Origin: Cricetomys ansorgei
Lineage: Eukaryota > Chordata > Mammalia > Rodentia > Nesomyidae
Reading direction: 5' to 3'
Assembly: GCA_026225945.1 (NCBI GenBank)
Contig: JAMJFZ010000770.1
Coordinates: 2,644,501 to 2,708,500, forward strand
Length of the DNA: 64,000 bases
The translations under genes were made by a program, and so were the position numbers. The notes under the pieces are model-generated. The model ran no database searches. It was given only the letters and a program-made list of their open reading frames with translations, and was not told the DNA's origin. Positions 12,554 to 22,499 of this stretch are shown here, one piece after another; the first letter of the stretch is position 1, and each line of letters opens with the position of its first letter.

Positions 12554-15500
12554 GCAGAATCAGAAACCAGAAAAAAAAACTGAATTCAGTGTATAAACTT
12601 AGCTCCTTAGAAAGTCAGAAGGACTCTGCTTTGGTGTCAGGAACAAATCAATCTCACCAGACTTCTCTGGACACAGTAAGAGGAGTGGGGCCCTGGAATA
12701 TTTGTTGTGTGGTCCCTCCTTGAAACCTCTCACTTGTCAAAAATGTCCAGAAGAGATGCTGAGTTCCATGTATTGAGAGGGGTCTCATTAAGAGCCTCAA
12801 AATTAATATTCCACACCAGAAAATTATTGCATTTAATTTAAACAAATTAATGTTATGAGTCTTTATTTATGTTAGACCAAGAGTGATCTCATGCCTCTGA
12901 AAATTCTCTTGGTAGCAAAACTCAGGGATATAGTCTTTTAAAGGATGAATGCACAATAACATCAGTCCTCTAAGAGGGGTATATTAATGAAGGATTTGGG
13001 AGGACATAGTAAAATCTGCTTTCCTTGAAAAGCTCAGCAGTGTTTTCTAGACAGTGTATAATACATTTGCACTATGATTAAGGTCATGGGCAGCCCCAGA
13101 GGCAAGGAGAATGTGGCTGTTGTGTAGTAGAAAGCTGAGTTAGTCACCAGATAGACACAAAATAAAGTTAGGACAGGATGGTGTTACTTTAGTTATTTAT
13201 TGGGAAACTGGGACTGCTCCTAGTCCCCCAGCTCCACACGCAGGATGTTCTGAAACTGACCTTGAGTCAGAAAACAAAGCTGACTACTTGACCACTCCAA
13301 CCAGGGTGATCAAAGAGTCTGCCAAGCCTGCCTTGGGAGTGGTGACACTGCAAATTCAGGCCACAAGAAAGCTTTCAGTTCAGGTGGCCTACCACAAGGG
13401 TCCACCAAATAGTGGTAGGGCATGCAGGTTGGTGGTGTCAGAGAGCTCAGGACACACAGGAAGGTGGACAGATACTACAGATGCTACCATCTGCCTCAAC
13501 TGGTTCCTAGGTTCAACACTGGCTTTCCAGGTGGGTTCAAGTAGTTGTTGATACACATCTCCCACAGCAGTGGTGGTAAAGTTGGGCATATCCATAACTG
13601 TAGCTGAATACACAGCCCCCACCACCCCAACCAGCACCCTGATGCAGGAACAAGGGAATATTCAAAAAAGAAATATTCCATTCCACCTGACCTGTGCTTG
13701 TCAAGCCCTGGGTTTGGGTCCCTAATCTAACCATCTCCTATGTATTGCCAGACAAAAATTAAGAGCTATCTTGACAAAATGTCTCTAAGCTTACTAGTGT
13801 ACCACCCCACTACACTCCACAATAGCCCACCCACCCAGGACCACCCACAATATTTCAGTCTCTTTCCTTATTCCACAATGTGCTTTCAGACACGTAACTT
13901 TCTGTTTCATCTGTGGCCACCCAGAAACCAATACCTGGGGTGGAGCACATATGCAATTCAGAGATCTCTGAAGAGATTTGTGTGGATCAGTGGGCCTAGA
14001 CACAAACACAAGAACCATGTCGCATGTCTCCAGTCAGGGTATCAGCACCACATTCTCATTTCTGCAATCCTCAGCCTTCTCACCAAAGTACTGAAATACA
14101 AACAGGAAACCTATAAGATGCCTTCCTCCTTTCTCATCAGGAGACAAGATCCATGGACAAGAGACAGAGTATATAGAGCAGTCATCTTAAATAATGGGTT
14201 TCACCTCATAGGCGGCATGCAGACACACCAATGAACTATAAAACATGCACAACACCACCACATATATCTACACAGGTCTTCATTTTCCCTCTCCTTTCCC
14301 CTTTCTCTTTCCTTCCTTCCCTTACTGTCTCCCTCTCCCTCTCACATTTCCCCTCTCTTAAATATACAGTCCGCACTAGAATATCCAGGACAGATAGTCC
14401 CTTCTGGATATCAGGCCAATCTTCTCACTGCAGTGACCATCTATACTTGCCTCTAGGGAAAAGACAACTCTTTCTGCCTCTTTGAGACAACTTTGTCATT
14501 GCTTTCCAATTCTCTGTCTCTTAAAAGTTTTACTGAGAGAGCTTCTATAATGTTGAAAATACAACTTCCTGGAGGAGGGTTTGCTCTGAGTCCTTAGAGG
14601 TACCAGGCCAGCCAATCTAAAGGATGGATTGTGCTAGTTTCCATATTGTTGCCACACAATTTGTCAGATCAGTTAAGACATAAGCACACATGTAACCACC
14701 TCTTGACAAGCCTAGACCCTGTGCCCACTTTTGCTACTGGTGATCTATATTTCCTTAAAGACTGTCTGCTTCAAACCAACCTATTCTTTCCTGCGTAAAC
14801 TCTGGGTAGACAGCCCCAGATTTGGTCATATCACCCCAGGATAATTATACACACCAGGTTCTTTCTGGCACTGTATCTGGGCTCTCTGGAGTGTAGTTTT
14901 CTTTCCAGGGACACACATAAGCATGCAACATAGTGAGTGAGTTAGTTGGGGGTCAGACAGGCTGTGAAACCTGGCTACAAAGCTAAATTTTTGCCTGGAC
15001 TCTTGGGCATCCTTCTATCCAGACACCATTGTCACTGCTTCTACTAAAATTCATGCTTAGCAATTTCACTGCCTTTAGGTCCTTATTTTAATCTACCAAT
15101 GATGCACACACAGACCTGCTGCCCCTGCTAAGTACCACTATGATGGTGCTTTTTAGAACATTGTGCAGTTCTGGGGATGTTCCTCTGTAGAAGAAACCTT
15201 TACTAATAAGTTGAGGTCCCTGAAATCTGCCTGTATCACAGCTAAAAGAGTATGCAATTTCTAAAAGAAACAAAAGGAATGCCAGAACAAGATCAGAAAA
15301 AAGGGAGAGAGGAGTGGATGAAGATGGGACATAGAATAAGAAATGTATAAAATTGGTTCCAATGTCTGGCCTCAAAAGTCTGAGCATAGCCCAGAATAAG
15401 CTGGGATGTGTGAATGGTTTCCAGAAGCAAGATATGGGTGTTGCTGGGGAGCCTCAACCAAAGCTAGGGGACCTGTGGGTGGCCTTGAGCACATGGACTC

Positions 15501-16027
15501 CTGTCTCTGCCAGGAAGACAGAAAGGGATGAAGGTCAAGTTTCCCACATTGCCTAGCACCATAGGCAAAGTCACATTGAAGGTGACAATGAATATAAAAT
15601 TGTGACAAGAACACCAGAGAAATCAGTCTTTTCAAGTGTGAACATGGATAAAAACAGCCAGAAAACAAACACTTTTTTGTTGTTGGTAATAATGGTGGTG
15701 ATTCTCTGAAATAGGAGCTAAAGTGTTGCTCTGCAAATCAGGACAATGTCAGAATCACCCCCCCCCCCAAGTACAGTGACCTGAGATCTCCATCTCTTGC
15801 ACACTAAATGACTACCAGATTGGACCAAATTGTGCATTTTATTGTAATTTGAGTAGCATGGGCACTGGAGACTGAGGGCAATGGAGGAGGCTATTGGAAG
15901 AGTTCATGTTCATGTTTCCTCTATGGAAAGAATGGAGAGAATGTGATTTTCCCAAAGTTCAGCCAATTTTGAGTGTCATTTGATTAAGTGTGTAGAAAAA
16001 TAGAACATGAACTCTACAGTATAGATT
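12554..16027. other. Gene-poor DNA, one unrecognised 164-codon frame
   Basis: The longest frame is 13740-14234 (+). It is rich in His, Ser and Pro, has no recognisable domain and no splice or promoter support, and is probably spurious. A (C)9 run lies near 15760. No RNA gene was seen. Confidence 0.35.
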
Positions 16028-16033
16028 CAGGAG
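16028..16033. repeat. Target-site duplication, provirus A (left)
   Basis: CAGGAG, repeated exactly at 18369-18374 on the other side of the provirus. Confidence 0.95.
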
Positions 16034-16355
16034 TGTGGACGCCCGCCTCGCCTGCAAGGAAGACGCCGCACACAGGATTCTTCTGGTTCACGCTTTATTG
16101 AGGACAGCAGTTCAACTAAGTGTTGAGAGCGAAAGACCCTGATTGCAAAAGGCACCCTGCTTATATAGAGCATAGGGCTACGTGACCGTCAATGATTGGA
16201 TACTCGTCCAGACCCTCATTAGCATGGAGGGAGGCAGCAAGGACTGCTCACCTGCGCCTGCGCTGTAACTTGTTTACTCCAAATGCGAGCAAGAAGAACC
16301 CGGAAGCAGGAAACCGGCGCCATCTTGTAATGGCGTTTCAACTCGGCTCCCAACA
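16034..16355 (-). repeat. 3' LTR of provirus A
   Basis: On the minus strand it begins TGTTGGGAGCCGAG and ends GTCCACA. A TATA-like element lies opposite 16161-16167 and an AATAAA opposite 16094-16099, giving U3-R-U5 order on the minus strand. It is nearly identical to 18047-18368. Confidence 0.95.
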
Positions 16356-16376
16356 TCTCCCCTTTTATATTAAATT
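16356..16376 (-). promoter_or_regulatory. Polypurine tract of provirus A
   Basis: Directly upstream of the 3' LTR on the minus strand lies an AAAAGGGGAGA-type purine run. This is the expected primer for retroviral plus-strand synthesis. Confidence 0.8.
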
Positions 16377-16854
16377 GAGGACAAAGGAATATGCTAAGTC
16401 ACCGATCAACCCCCTCCATCTACGGAGGTGAGGATCAAGGAAGTTAAGCATGTCCTAAATACCCAGGTTACCTTATCTCGTGCAATGAGGAGAGCCTCTG
16501 AGATGTGCAAAGGCTAACCTTGGGTCGAATAAGGGATGTGCCTATTCTTGGTGCAATGGAAGCAAGTCCTCAAGGTACAAAGGCCACATGCCCTAAATTG
16601 TCTAGAAGGGAAACATGTGGTGGAGATGAACTTCTGTCGCATTGGTTCCAACAACATACAGCTCAACAATCAAAAGGAGGGTTGGATATTACATACCAAC
16701 CATCAACCTAACGATAGCCTATTGTTTAAGCGTTGCTAACCAGGCTGCAGGGGAATGTCCCACATCAAGGGCAGCAAATGCTTGAATAATCATCGCTGTC
16801 TCTGTCTATACATTTTACAAAGGCACCAAAAGCATACAAATACAGAAGCAATCA
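16377..16854 (-). other. Provirus A 3' internal noncoding remnant
   Basis: Sequence between the short Env frame and the polypurine tract. It contains the repeated block 'gtgcaatg' near 16483 and 16551, similar to the equivalent region of provirus B (50984-51053). I see no coding capacity. Confidence 0.6.
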
Positions 16855-17226
16855 TCACAAAATATATGTGCCATTAGCATAATCCTCATCGCTATCGCCT
16901 CCTATCCAATCATCTTCATTTACCCAAACTGCACCAGAGTTGGAAAGTTGTATGCAACCAGTTTCATCAACCAAAGTAAAACAGAGTGTTCCATTTAGGG
17001 GGAGTGTACAATTTTCCCCTATACCACTATTTTGAGAGTCATAAAGCAAATAGGCAAGATCAAGACTAGAGTTCGTAGCAAAGAAGCGTGGGAAAACTTG
17101 AGCATCATGCATCACTGGCATTGGTATGGGGAGTGTTGTTAGTATTCCCCATCGTTGTTCTGTGCCTATCGGGGGCCACTTTATCAGGATCATCTGTAGA
17201 GCCAGTAGCGTTTTCAAGATCCTCAT
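16855..17226 (-). CDS. Truncated ERV Env (surface-subunit N-terminus), 123 aa open frame
   Basis: Env is normally the entry glycoprotein. This frame starts with a hydrophobic signal-like segment (residues about 1-18), then matches the provirus B Env start, sharing 'MHDAQVFP' and 'FFATN'. It carries several N-glycosylation sequons. After about residue 95 it ends in a short acidic tail (WVNEDDWIGGDSDEDY region) and a stop. The furin site, fusion peptide and transmembrane segment are absent, so any product would be a small secreted or ER-retained glycoprotein. Its ATG overlaps the stop of the upstream frame as ATGA (17223-17226). Whether it is expressed is unknown. Some truncated retroviral Env proteins act as receptor-interference factors, but nothing here proves that. 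Confidence 0.75.
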   Translation of the reverse strand: MRILKTLLALQMILIKWPPIGTEQRWGILTTLPIPMPVMHDAQVFPRFFATNSSLDLAYLLYDSQNSGIGENCTLPLNGTLCFTLVDETGCIQLSNSGAVWVNEDDWIGGDSDEDYANGTYIL

Positions 17227-17927
17227 CCTGTTCTTGATCTTCTAAGGGCTGTTTTCACCGTTCTCGTCAGATGAGCAGGCACCCAAATGGGGTTTTCTTG
17301 GTCCTGAGGAAAAACACAAACAGCTCCCCTGGATCTTATTAAAACTTGACCCGGGCCCTTCCATTGATTAGACAATACATCTTTCCACTTGACATTTTCT
17401 AGTGGAGGTTGTGTAGACATAGCATGTCTATCTGCTGCAGATCTTCCAGCAGCATCCAAATTCAAAAAATTTAAGGTAAATAATATAAGGGAAATGGTAC
17501 TTTTAGGTCCCACTGCTAGTACTGGGTATAACCTTTTCTGACTATTCATTTGTTCTTTCTTTTTTTCTTTTTTCTCTTTTTCTACCCTTTTTATCTCTTT
17601 TTTAGGCCTCTCCCTCTTTTCTGTTTCTGACATGCTGTCTTGATGGTCTGCCAATGTACGCTGTCCTTCTTTTACCCTTTCTTGACATCGCTTATCTTCT
17701 AAGCAAGCTTTAACCATACGCCATAGTGGCCATGTGCCGGCGCGGAGACCTCCCTTTTCCTTTTCTCTCTGCAAATCTCCTCCTAGCTTACCCCAAGAAG
17801 GGATTGTAAGAGACCCGGTGGTTCCTGGGCGATGACAATTTAGACAAGGGCAACAAGCAAGAACAACAATAACCATACAAGCAAAAATGACCACGCCTAG
17901 TGCAGGGTCAATCTCATAAAACAGCAT
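17223..17927 (-). CDS. ERV Gag-start / integrase-end fusion frame, 234 aa, hydrophobic N-terminus
   Basis: One uninterrupted frame made by an internal deletion. Residues about 1-30 contain a strongly hydrophobic stretch (VVIFACMVIVVLACCPC region) in place of the myristoylation-type MGxx start seen in provirus B Gag. Residues about 45-140 match provirus B Gag, including 'EGQRTLADHQDS', and are then highly Lys/Glu-rich. From about residue 141 the frame joins sequence equivalent to the end of provirus B pol, with the integrase C-terminal block 'GAVCVFPQDQENPIWVPA'. Capsid, nucleocapsid, protease, reverse transcriptase and the integrase catalytic core are deleted. IAP elements are known for an ER-targeting hydrophobic Gag N-terminus, so this family probably has an intracellular branch. 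No catalytic activity is expected. Confidence 0.8.
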   Translation of the reverse strand: MLFYEIDPALGVVIFACMVIVVLACCPCLNCHRPGTTGSLTIPSWGKLGGDLQREKEKGGLRAGTWPLWRMVKACLEDKRCQERVKEGQRTLADHQDSMSETEKRERPKKEIKRVEKEKKEKKKEQMNSQKRLYPVLAVGPKSTISLILFTLNFLNLDAAGRSAADRHAMSTQPPLENVKWKDVLSNQWKGPGQVLIRSRGAVCVFPQDQENPIWVPAHLTRTVKTALRRSRTG

Positions 17928-18026
17928 ACCTCTCAGAAAGAGTCTGGATCCACTTTCGTCCCGTGCTCCAGTTCTGAATCCTCCTGAAAACAGGGGTCTT
18001 CACCGGTGCTCAGCTGATGGTCAGGT

Positions 18027-18044
18027 TCCCGGGTTTCAGCACCA
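18027..18044 (-). other. tRNA-Phe-type primer-binding site, provirus A
   Basis: The minus strand reads TGGTGCTGAAACCCGGGA two bases after the 5' LTR. This is complementary to the tRNA-Phe 3' end except for one T where a C is expected. IAP-type elements use tRNA-Phe. Confidence 0.85.
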
Positions 18045-18046
18045 AA

Positions 18047-18368
18047 TGTGGACGCCCGCCTCGCCTGCAAGGAAGACGCCGCACACAGGATTCTTCTGGT
18101 TCACGCTTTATTGAGGACAGCAGTTCAATTAAGTGTTGAGAGCGAAAGACCCTGATTGCAAAAGGCACCCTGCTTATATAGAGCATAGGGCTACGTGACC
18201 ATCAATGATTGGATACTCGTCCAGACCCTCATTAGCATGGAGGGAGGCGGCAAGGACTGCTCACCTGTGCCTGCGCTGTAACTTGTTTACTCCAAATGCA
18301 AGCAAGAAGAACCCGGAAGCAGGAAACCGGCACCATCTTGTAATGGCATTTCAACTCGGCTCCCAACA
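18047..18368 (-). repeat. 5' LTR of provirus A
   Basis: 322 bp, the same structure as 16034-16355 with about seven substitutions. It drives transcription toward lower coordinates if active. Confidence 0.95.
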
Positions 18369-18374
18369 CAGGAG
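18369..18374. repeat. Target-site duplication, provirus A (right)
   Basis: CAGGAG, identical to 16028-16033. Confidence 0.95.
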
Positions 18375-18840
18375 AAATGTGAATGTTCCATCAATATGAA
18401 TTTATGATTCTCTGGTGTGTTGTTGAAAGCGGAAAGGATGTAGACTAGTGAATTGTCTATAAAAGTACTTTGAATTTTTTGTGCATCATGAAATTCTGGA
18501 ACATGCACCATCAATGAAACTTCATCAAATGTATCCACGGCACTTGGGAAAATTCTTATAGACAGACTTAACCAACCCAGAGAGGATGACTTTGGAGAAG
18601 TTGGGATTTTCCATTGCATATCATGGTGGGTCATGAAGGAAACAATGTAAATTACACAGGATTCTACCAAACATGTCTCTGATATTGTCATTCATGAAAT
18701 GCAGGGGGGAAAAACCTGATTGTTTAAATCACGGACAGTATGAAAGACTTGCTGAGGTCTTTCATGTGCTAAGGAACATAATTCCACCAGAAAACATTCA
18801 AGAAGTCTTGGATACAGGAAATATCGAGATATTTTGCTTT
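18375..18840. other. Unassigned DNA flanking provirus A
   Basis: A 134-codon minus-strand frame (18287-18691) runs from this flank into the LTR. I do not recognise it, and its C-terminal part is LTR sequence. No gene is called. Confidence 0.35.
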
Positions 18841-18843
18841 GCT

Positions 18844-18891
<48 letters not shown>

Positions 18892-18905
18892 TACACACAC
18901 ACACA
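18844..18905. repeat. (CA)n microsatellite
   Basis: CA dinucleotides with two small interruptions. Confidence 0.95.
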
Positions 18906-20660
18906 TTCAGTAAGATCCCTGATTCAGATTAAATCTACTCATATCTTTAAATTGTCATGGCTAACAACCAGGATTAATTATGGGGTACTGTCTTCATATT
19001 CTTGTGATATTTCTGATCATCCTTACCCCTCTCATTTTCTTTAACAGATACCTGTTGTAAGCAGACCTCCTTTAGTTGAGTATAAACAGCTTTGTTTTAA
19101 CATAAACATGTGACTAAAGAAAACTTGCTCTCAAAATGAGGCAAAATCAAGGAGGAAATGAAAATGAAATGAAAATGTTTTGACAAGGATGAAAGATAGA
19201 ATATTTTTATTTATAGAACAAGATGAATGAATTTTGTATTATTCAGAACTGCTCATATTTTAATATTGATGAATATTCTATTAAGAAAAATGTGTTGTCA
19301 TTTGAAAATTATTACTTTGTGTATGATTTGTGGAATATTATTTGCCACAGATGTGATATAAATATGTTGATCTTTTCTATGTATTCTTTGAAAACTCTGA
19401 CTAAATTCTCATATAGGATGACACAATGTTATGATTTCCTGTAAAAATTCTGTTCTTACTGAATCAAAAAACCACAAAATTTAATTTTGTGTTCATGTAA
19501 TCTCAAAAATGAATTCTTTCCTGTCAAGCTCATACACATGTTAATTTTTCTCTTTCCTGTCAAGTTCAAACACACGTTAATTTTTCTCTTTCAAGTTTGC
19601 ACAGATAACAGGATTTGAATTATTCAGCACAACCTCTTATCTGTGGAATTAGTATCATCTATAATTCACCTTTTCTTTCAAAATGAATTTTTAACTCTCC
19701 TATGAAGTCAGCATACTACATACCAAATTCCTGACTACATATCAAATTCCTGACCAAATTCTTTTCCTTCTTGTGATCTATGAGCTATTCTTCCTTTTTT
19801 GAATGATTAAACACAATGATTCAAGAAGCAAAAATGACCTCGTGAAAATGGTATGATTTTAAAAGCACATATTCACTAAGCTTAATAATTAAAAGAATCG
19901 CTCTGGTGTGACAAATGATAGTTTTATTACTAAAAGCTATTTTAATAATGAATAGTTTCACATTTACTGGAGAGACATGGGCATGAACACAGAAAAAGTG
20001 AATTTCATATTGTGCTTCATATTTACTTTCAGCTGTAGATTGTGATATGAGGTTATATAGTCCTAACCCACTAAAACTCAACAAACTCTTAGGTTTTGCT
20101 TCCATGTTCCATATCATTTAAAACAGGATGAAATCTGTTTTCAAAAGTCCATCTAAGGAGATTATCTTTTGCTAAATGACTTCCATAAGCAAATAAATCA
20201 GGATATGAGTAAATAGTACATATGGGTCATTCATTTTTGACACCTAGAGTAAATTCATGTGAATGATATTCCATACATACCAAACCCTACAAATGTGCAT
20301 TCATCTATTACAATTTTAAATGTGTATTGCAATGATTCCTTAAAATGTAGTTCTATTCCATAAGATGTAAAAAATTTGGAGTGGTCATAACCCCTGGGGG
20401 CTGGATTGCCTTTCAGCTGCTGTCTGAGAACAAATGATTGAGGTAGCTATCCTGGAAAACAGCACATTTTGAATAATAATTACCAATTTTCCACTCATAT
20501 CTCTAATTTTTATTAAGAGGATTTGGTATTGTTTCAGCACAAGCACCCAATAACAATGTGAAACAAGAGGATCCTGTGTCATTTTATTTGCCTACCATTT
20601 TTCTTCAGAATCCTATTACTGTAGCATAGCTTCCATCTGTGCAGGTAAATATTGGGTCCA
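18906..20660. other. AT-rich gene-poor DNA
   Basis: No gene or intact element was recognised. A short near-duplicate ('cctgtcaagctcatacacat' and 'cctgtcaagttcaaacacac') lies at about 19520-19580. Confidence 0.4.
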
Positions 20661-20664
20661 GCTC

Positions 20665-20835
20665 AGTGCTTCTCAACAGGGAGTTAGACTTTGAGAGGAT
20701 ATTTGGAAATGCATCTGCAGGGAAGGGCTTTTCACATTGGGGAAAACAGAAGGGTACTAGTGACTCCTAGTTGATAGTATCCATGGGTGTTACAAATTTA
20801 GCTCCTTTGCATAGTGTGGACTTCTTATCTCCCAA
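20665..20835 (+). mobile_element. Ancient hAT/MER5-like DNA transposon fragment (tentative)
   Basis: The block 'cagtgcttctcaacaggga' followed by a 'ggatatttggaaatgc' segment and 'gggtactagtgactcc' resembles MER5/Charlie-type fossils found across mammals. The match is from memory and diverged. Confidence 0.35.
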
Positions 20836-21166
20836 ATGTTAACCTAGTAAGTGGTGCCAAACTTAGAGACCTTCTTCAAACCTCCAAGACAGTGTTAAAA
20901 CTAAGGGTGCCACAGTGGGGTTGTTTATGGTTGCTTTCCTGTTAGTAGATGTTTTCTTATTTATGAACCTCTTTTAACCCCGGAGTTGGTCATATGGAAC
21001 TATGCAACTCAAACTGTATGTGCAGTCTCTCCTTCCTTTGTCAGAAGAATCTGTATGCATGATCTTGGCCTATAAGTTTCTGGAAATAAAGACCTTTGAA
21101 GATGGAAGTGCATCTGCAGAGTAGAGGATATAAGCAGGCAACACACCTGAGGACATCAGTGAATGC

Positions 21167-21172
21167 TTTATT
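21167..21172 (-). terminator. Poly(A) signal of the claudin-like frame
   Basis: AATAAA on the minus strand, about 50 bp downstream of the stop at 21223. It supports a real or once-real transcript end. Confidence 0.6.
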
Positions 21173-21222
21173 TTAAATGGCTTGATTGCTACAGTACATT
21201 TAAGTTCATGTAGGAAACATTT

Positions 21223-21972
21223 TCAAGAATTTTCCTGGCTGATGTTGCTGATACAGGAGCTATGAGTTCTGGTCTTTGATAGGGGAAGTTTTACAGAAAT
21301 TGAAGGCATAACTCTGACCTTTGGTTTAATTAACCATATCTCATATAACAACATAGTAATGCTATTGATTGACAGCACAGCTGTCAGGATCCCTAGTGGG
21401 AACACGTGAGTTTTCTGCTTACTTAGCAGATCATCTTTGTCTACAGGAAATGTTGGTGGAAAATCAAGGTTAGTTTCACCATAAATATCTATAATATGGT
21501 TCCAGCTCACAGCCAAAACTGTGCAAATGATGTTGAGAACCAGAAACAAGACAGAAGTGTTGTAACACAAGATCATGAAATCAGGGTATGGGGCTCTGAT
21601 CCAGCAGACCATAATAGCCACTGAGCTGAAAATGAGGACAATGGGCTGCATAAAATTAGCCAATAATATCAGACCCCGTGCATACTCAATTTCAATGGAA
21701 ATGGTCCAGCTGGAGTTCATAGCACTGCGCACTGGCACCCTGGTTGTTGAATCTGATCCATTGACTTCTTGATAATAGTAAGCTTCCCATAGTCCAATGT
21801 ACACCAGTGGTATAGCCTTGTTGTCGAATTCCCACACACGCCAGTATCTACTGGTAGCTAGGCTTATCCCAAAACCCCAGACCATAAAGCTGCAAAAGAG
21901 GCTTGTCAATCTGAAAATCCACTCCTTCACGTCAGCAGAACTGTAGACAATGTCAGAGAAGAGTGGAATCAA
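21223..21972 (-). CDS. Claudin-34-like four-transmembrane protein, up to 249 aa
   Basis: An uninterrupted frame with claudin/PMP22-type topology. Hydrophobic segments lie near residues 22-42, 105-130, 137-160 and 192-215. The first is followed by an extracellular loop with 'WRVWEFDN' and then 'GLWEAYYY' where claudins have GLW-C-C; the paired cysteines are absent here. Cldn34 proteins share the W-x-V-W loop start and a long tail, and rodents have several Cldn34 copies. Claudins form or regulate tight-junction strands, but loss of the loop cysteines makes barrier function doubtful. A splice-acceptor-like 'ttgtctacag' lies just inside the frame (around residue 10), so the true start may come from an upstream exon. 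A poly(A) signal follows. The family call is from pattern, not from a search; it could be a retrocopy or a pseudogene with an intact frame. Confidence 0.55.
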   Translation of the reverse strand: MIPLFSDIVYSSADVKEWIFRLTSLFCSFMVWGFGISLATSRYWRVWEFDNKAIPLVYIGLWEAYYYQEVNGSDSTTRVPVRSAMNSSWTISIEIEYARGLILLANFMQPIVLIFSSVAIMVCWIRAPYPDFMILCYNTSVLFLVLNIICTVLAVSWNHIIDIYGETNLDFPPTFPVDKDDLLSKQKTHVFPLGILTAVLSINSITMLLYEIWLIKPKVRVMPSISVKLPLSKTRTHSSCISNISQENS

Positions 21973-22124
21973 TCAGGAATAGCAGAGGAAAGAGAAGACA
22001 TGACATGAGTCATTGTTAGAGAGCTCTAAATTGTCACATTTTGTTTCTCCTGTTTAAAAGTTGCATATAAGATTTCTTTATATATTACACTTGTACATGC
22101 TATAGATTAGAATAAAAGAAGGAA

Positions 22125-22322
22125 CTAGGAGACTGATCACTGGATAAGAACACTTGTTGTTCTTGCAGATGACCAGAGTTTTTTCCCAGCACCTTCCTTG
22201 GGAAGTTCACAACCACTTCCAGGGGATACATTACCCTCGTCTTGCCTCCAAGGGCATGACACCCACATGCACATACCTCCCCAAGACACAAACCTGTATT
22301 ATAAGTGAAATAAAATAAATCA
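22125..22322 (+). repeat. B2-related SINE
   Basis: Diverged B2-type body ('tggataagaacacttgttgttcttgcagatgacc' in outline, 'cccagcac' and 'ccacttccaggggat'), ending in 'aaataaaataaatc'. Confidence 0.7.
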
Positions 22323-22344
22323 TCTTACAATTTTTATTTTATAT

Positions 22345-22495
22345 TTTGAAGTGTTTTGTCTGCCTATATATCTATGTACTACTTGTGTTCCTGGTGCATG
22401 TAGTGTCCAGAAGATAGTATTAGACACTGGGACTGGAGTTACAGCTGGTTGTGAGCCACTATCTGGAGGCTGGGAACTGAAACCTAGTCCTATTG
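22345..22495 (-). repeat. B3/B2-related SINE
   Basis: The minus-strand body is recognisable by 'ggttacagctggttgtgagcc'-type sequence on the plus strand and by the following 'gggaactgaaacctag' segment. Confidence 0.6.
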
Positions 22496-22499
22496 AAGA

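Larger units (their letters stand above)
16028..18374 (-). mobile_element. Deleted class II ERV (provirus A)
   Basis: Two direct 322-bp LTRs (16034-16355 and 18047-18368) begin TGTTGG and end CA on the minus strand. They flank 1.7 kb of internal sequence with a tRNA-Phe-type primer-binding site, a short Gag start, the integrase C-terminus, an Env start and a polypurine tract. The 6-bp direct repeat CAGGAG borders both sides, as expected for a betaretrovirus-like (IAP/ERVK) integration. Compared with provirus B (50508-58451), most of gag, all of pro, most of pol and the Env C-terminus including TM are missing. About seven LTR-LTR differences are visible, most of them CpG to TpG/CpA type. Confidence 0.95.

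Noticed and set aside
13740..14234. 164-codon plus-strand frame
   Set aside because: Low-complexity composition and no homologue recognised. Recorded only as unassigned.
18287..18691. 134-codon minus-strand frame
   Set aside because: Its 3' part is provirus A LTR and the remainder shows no family resemblance.
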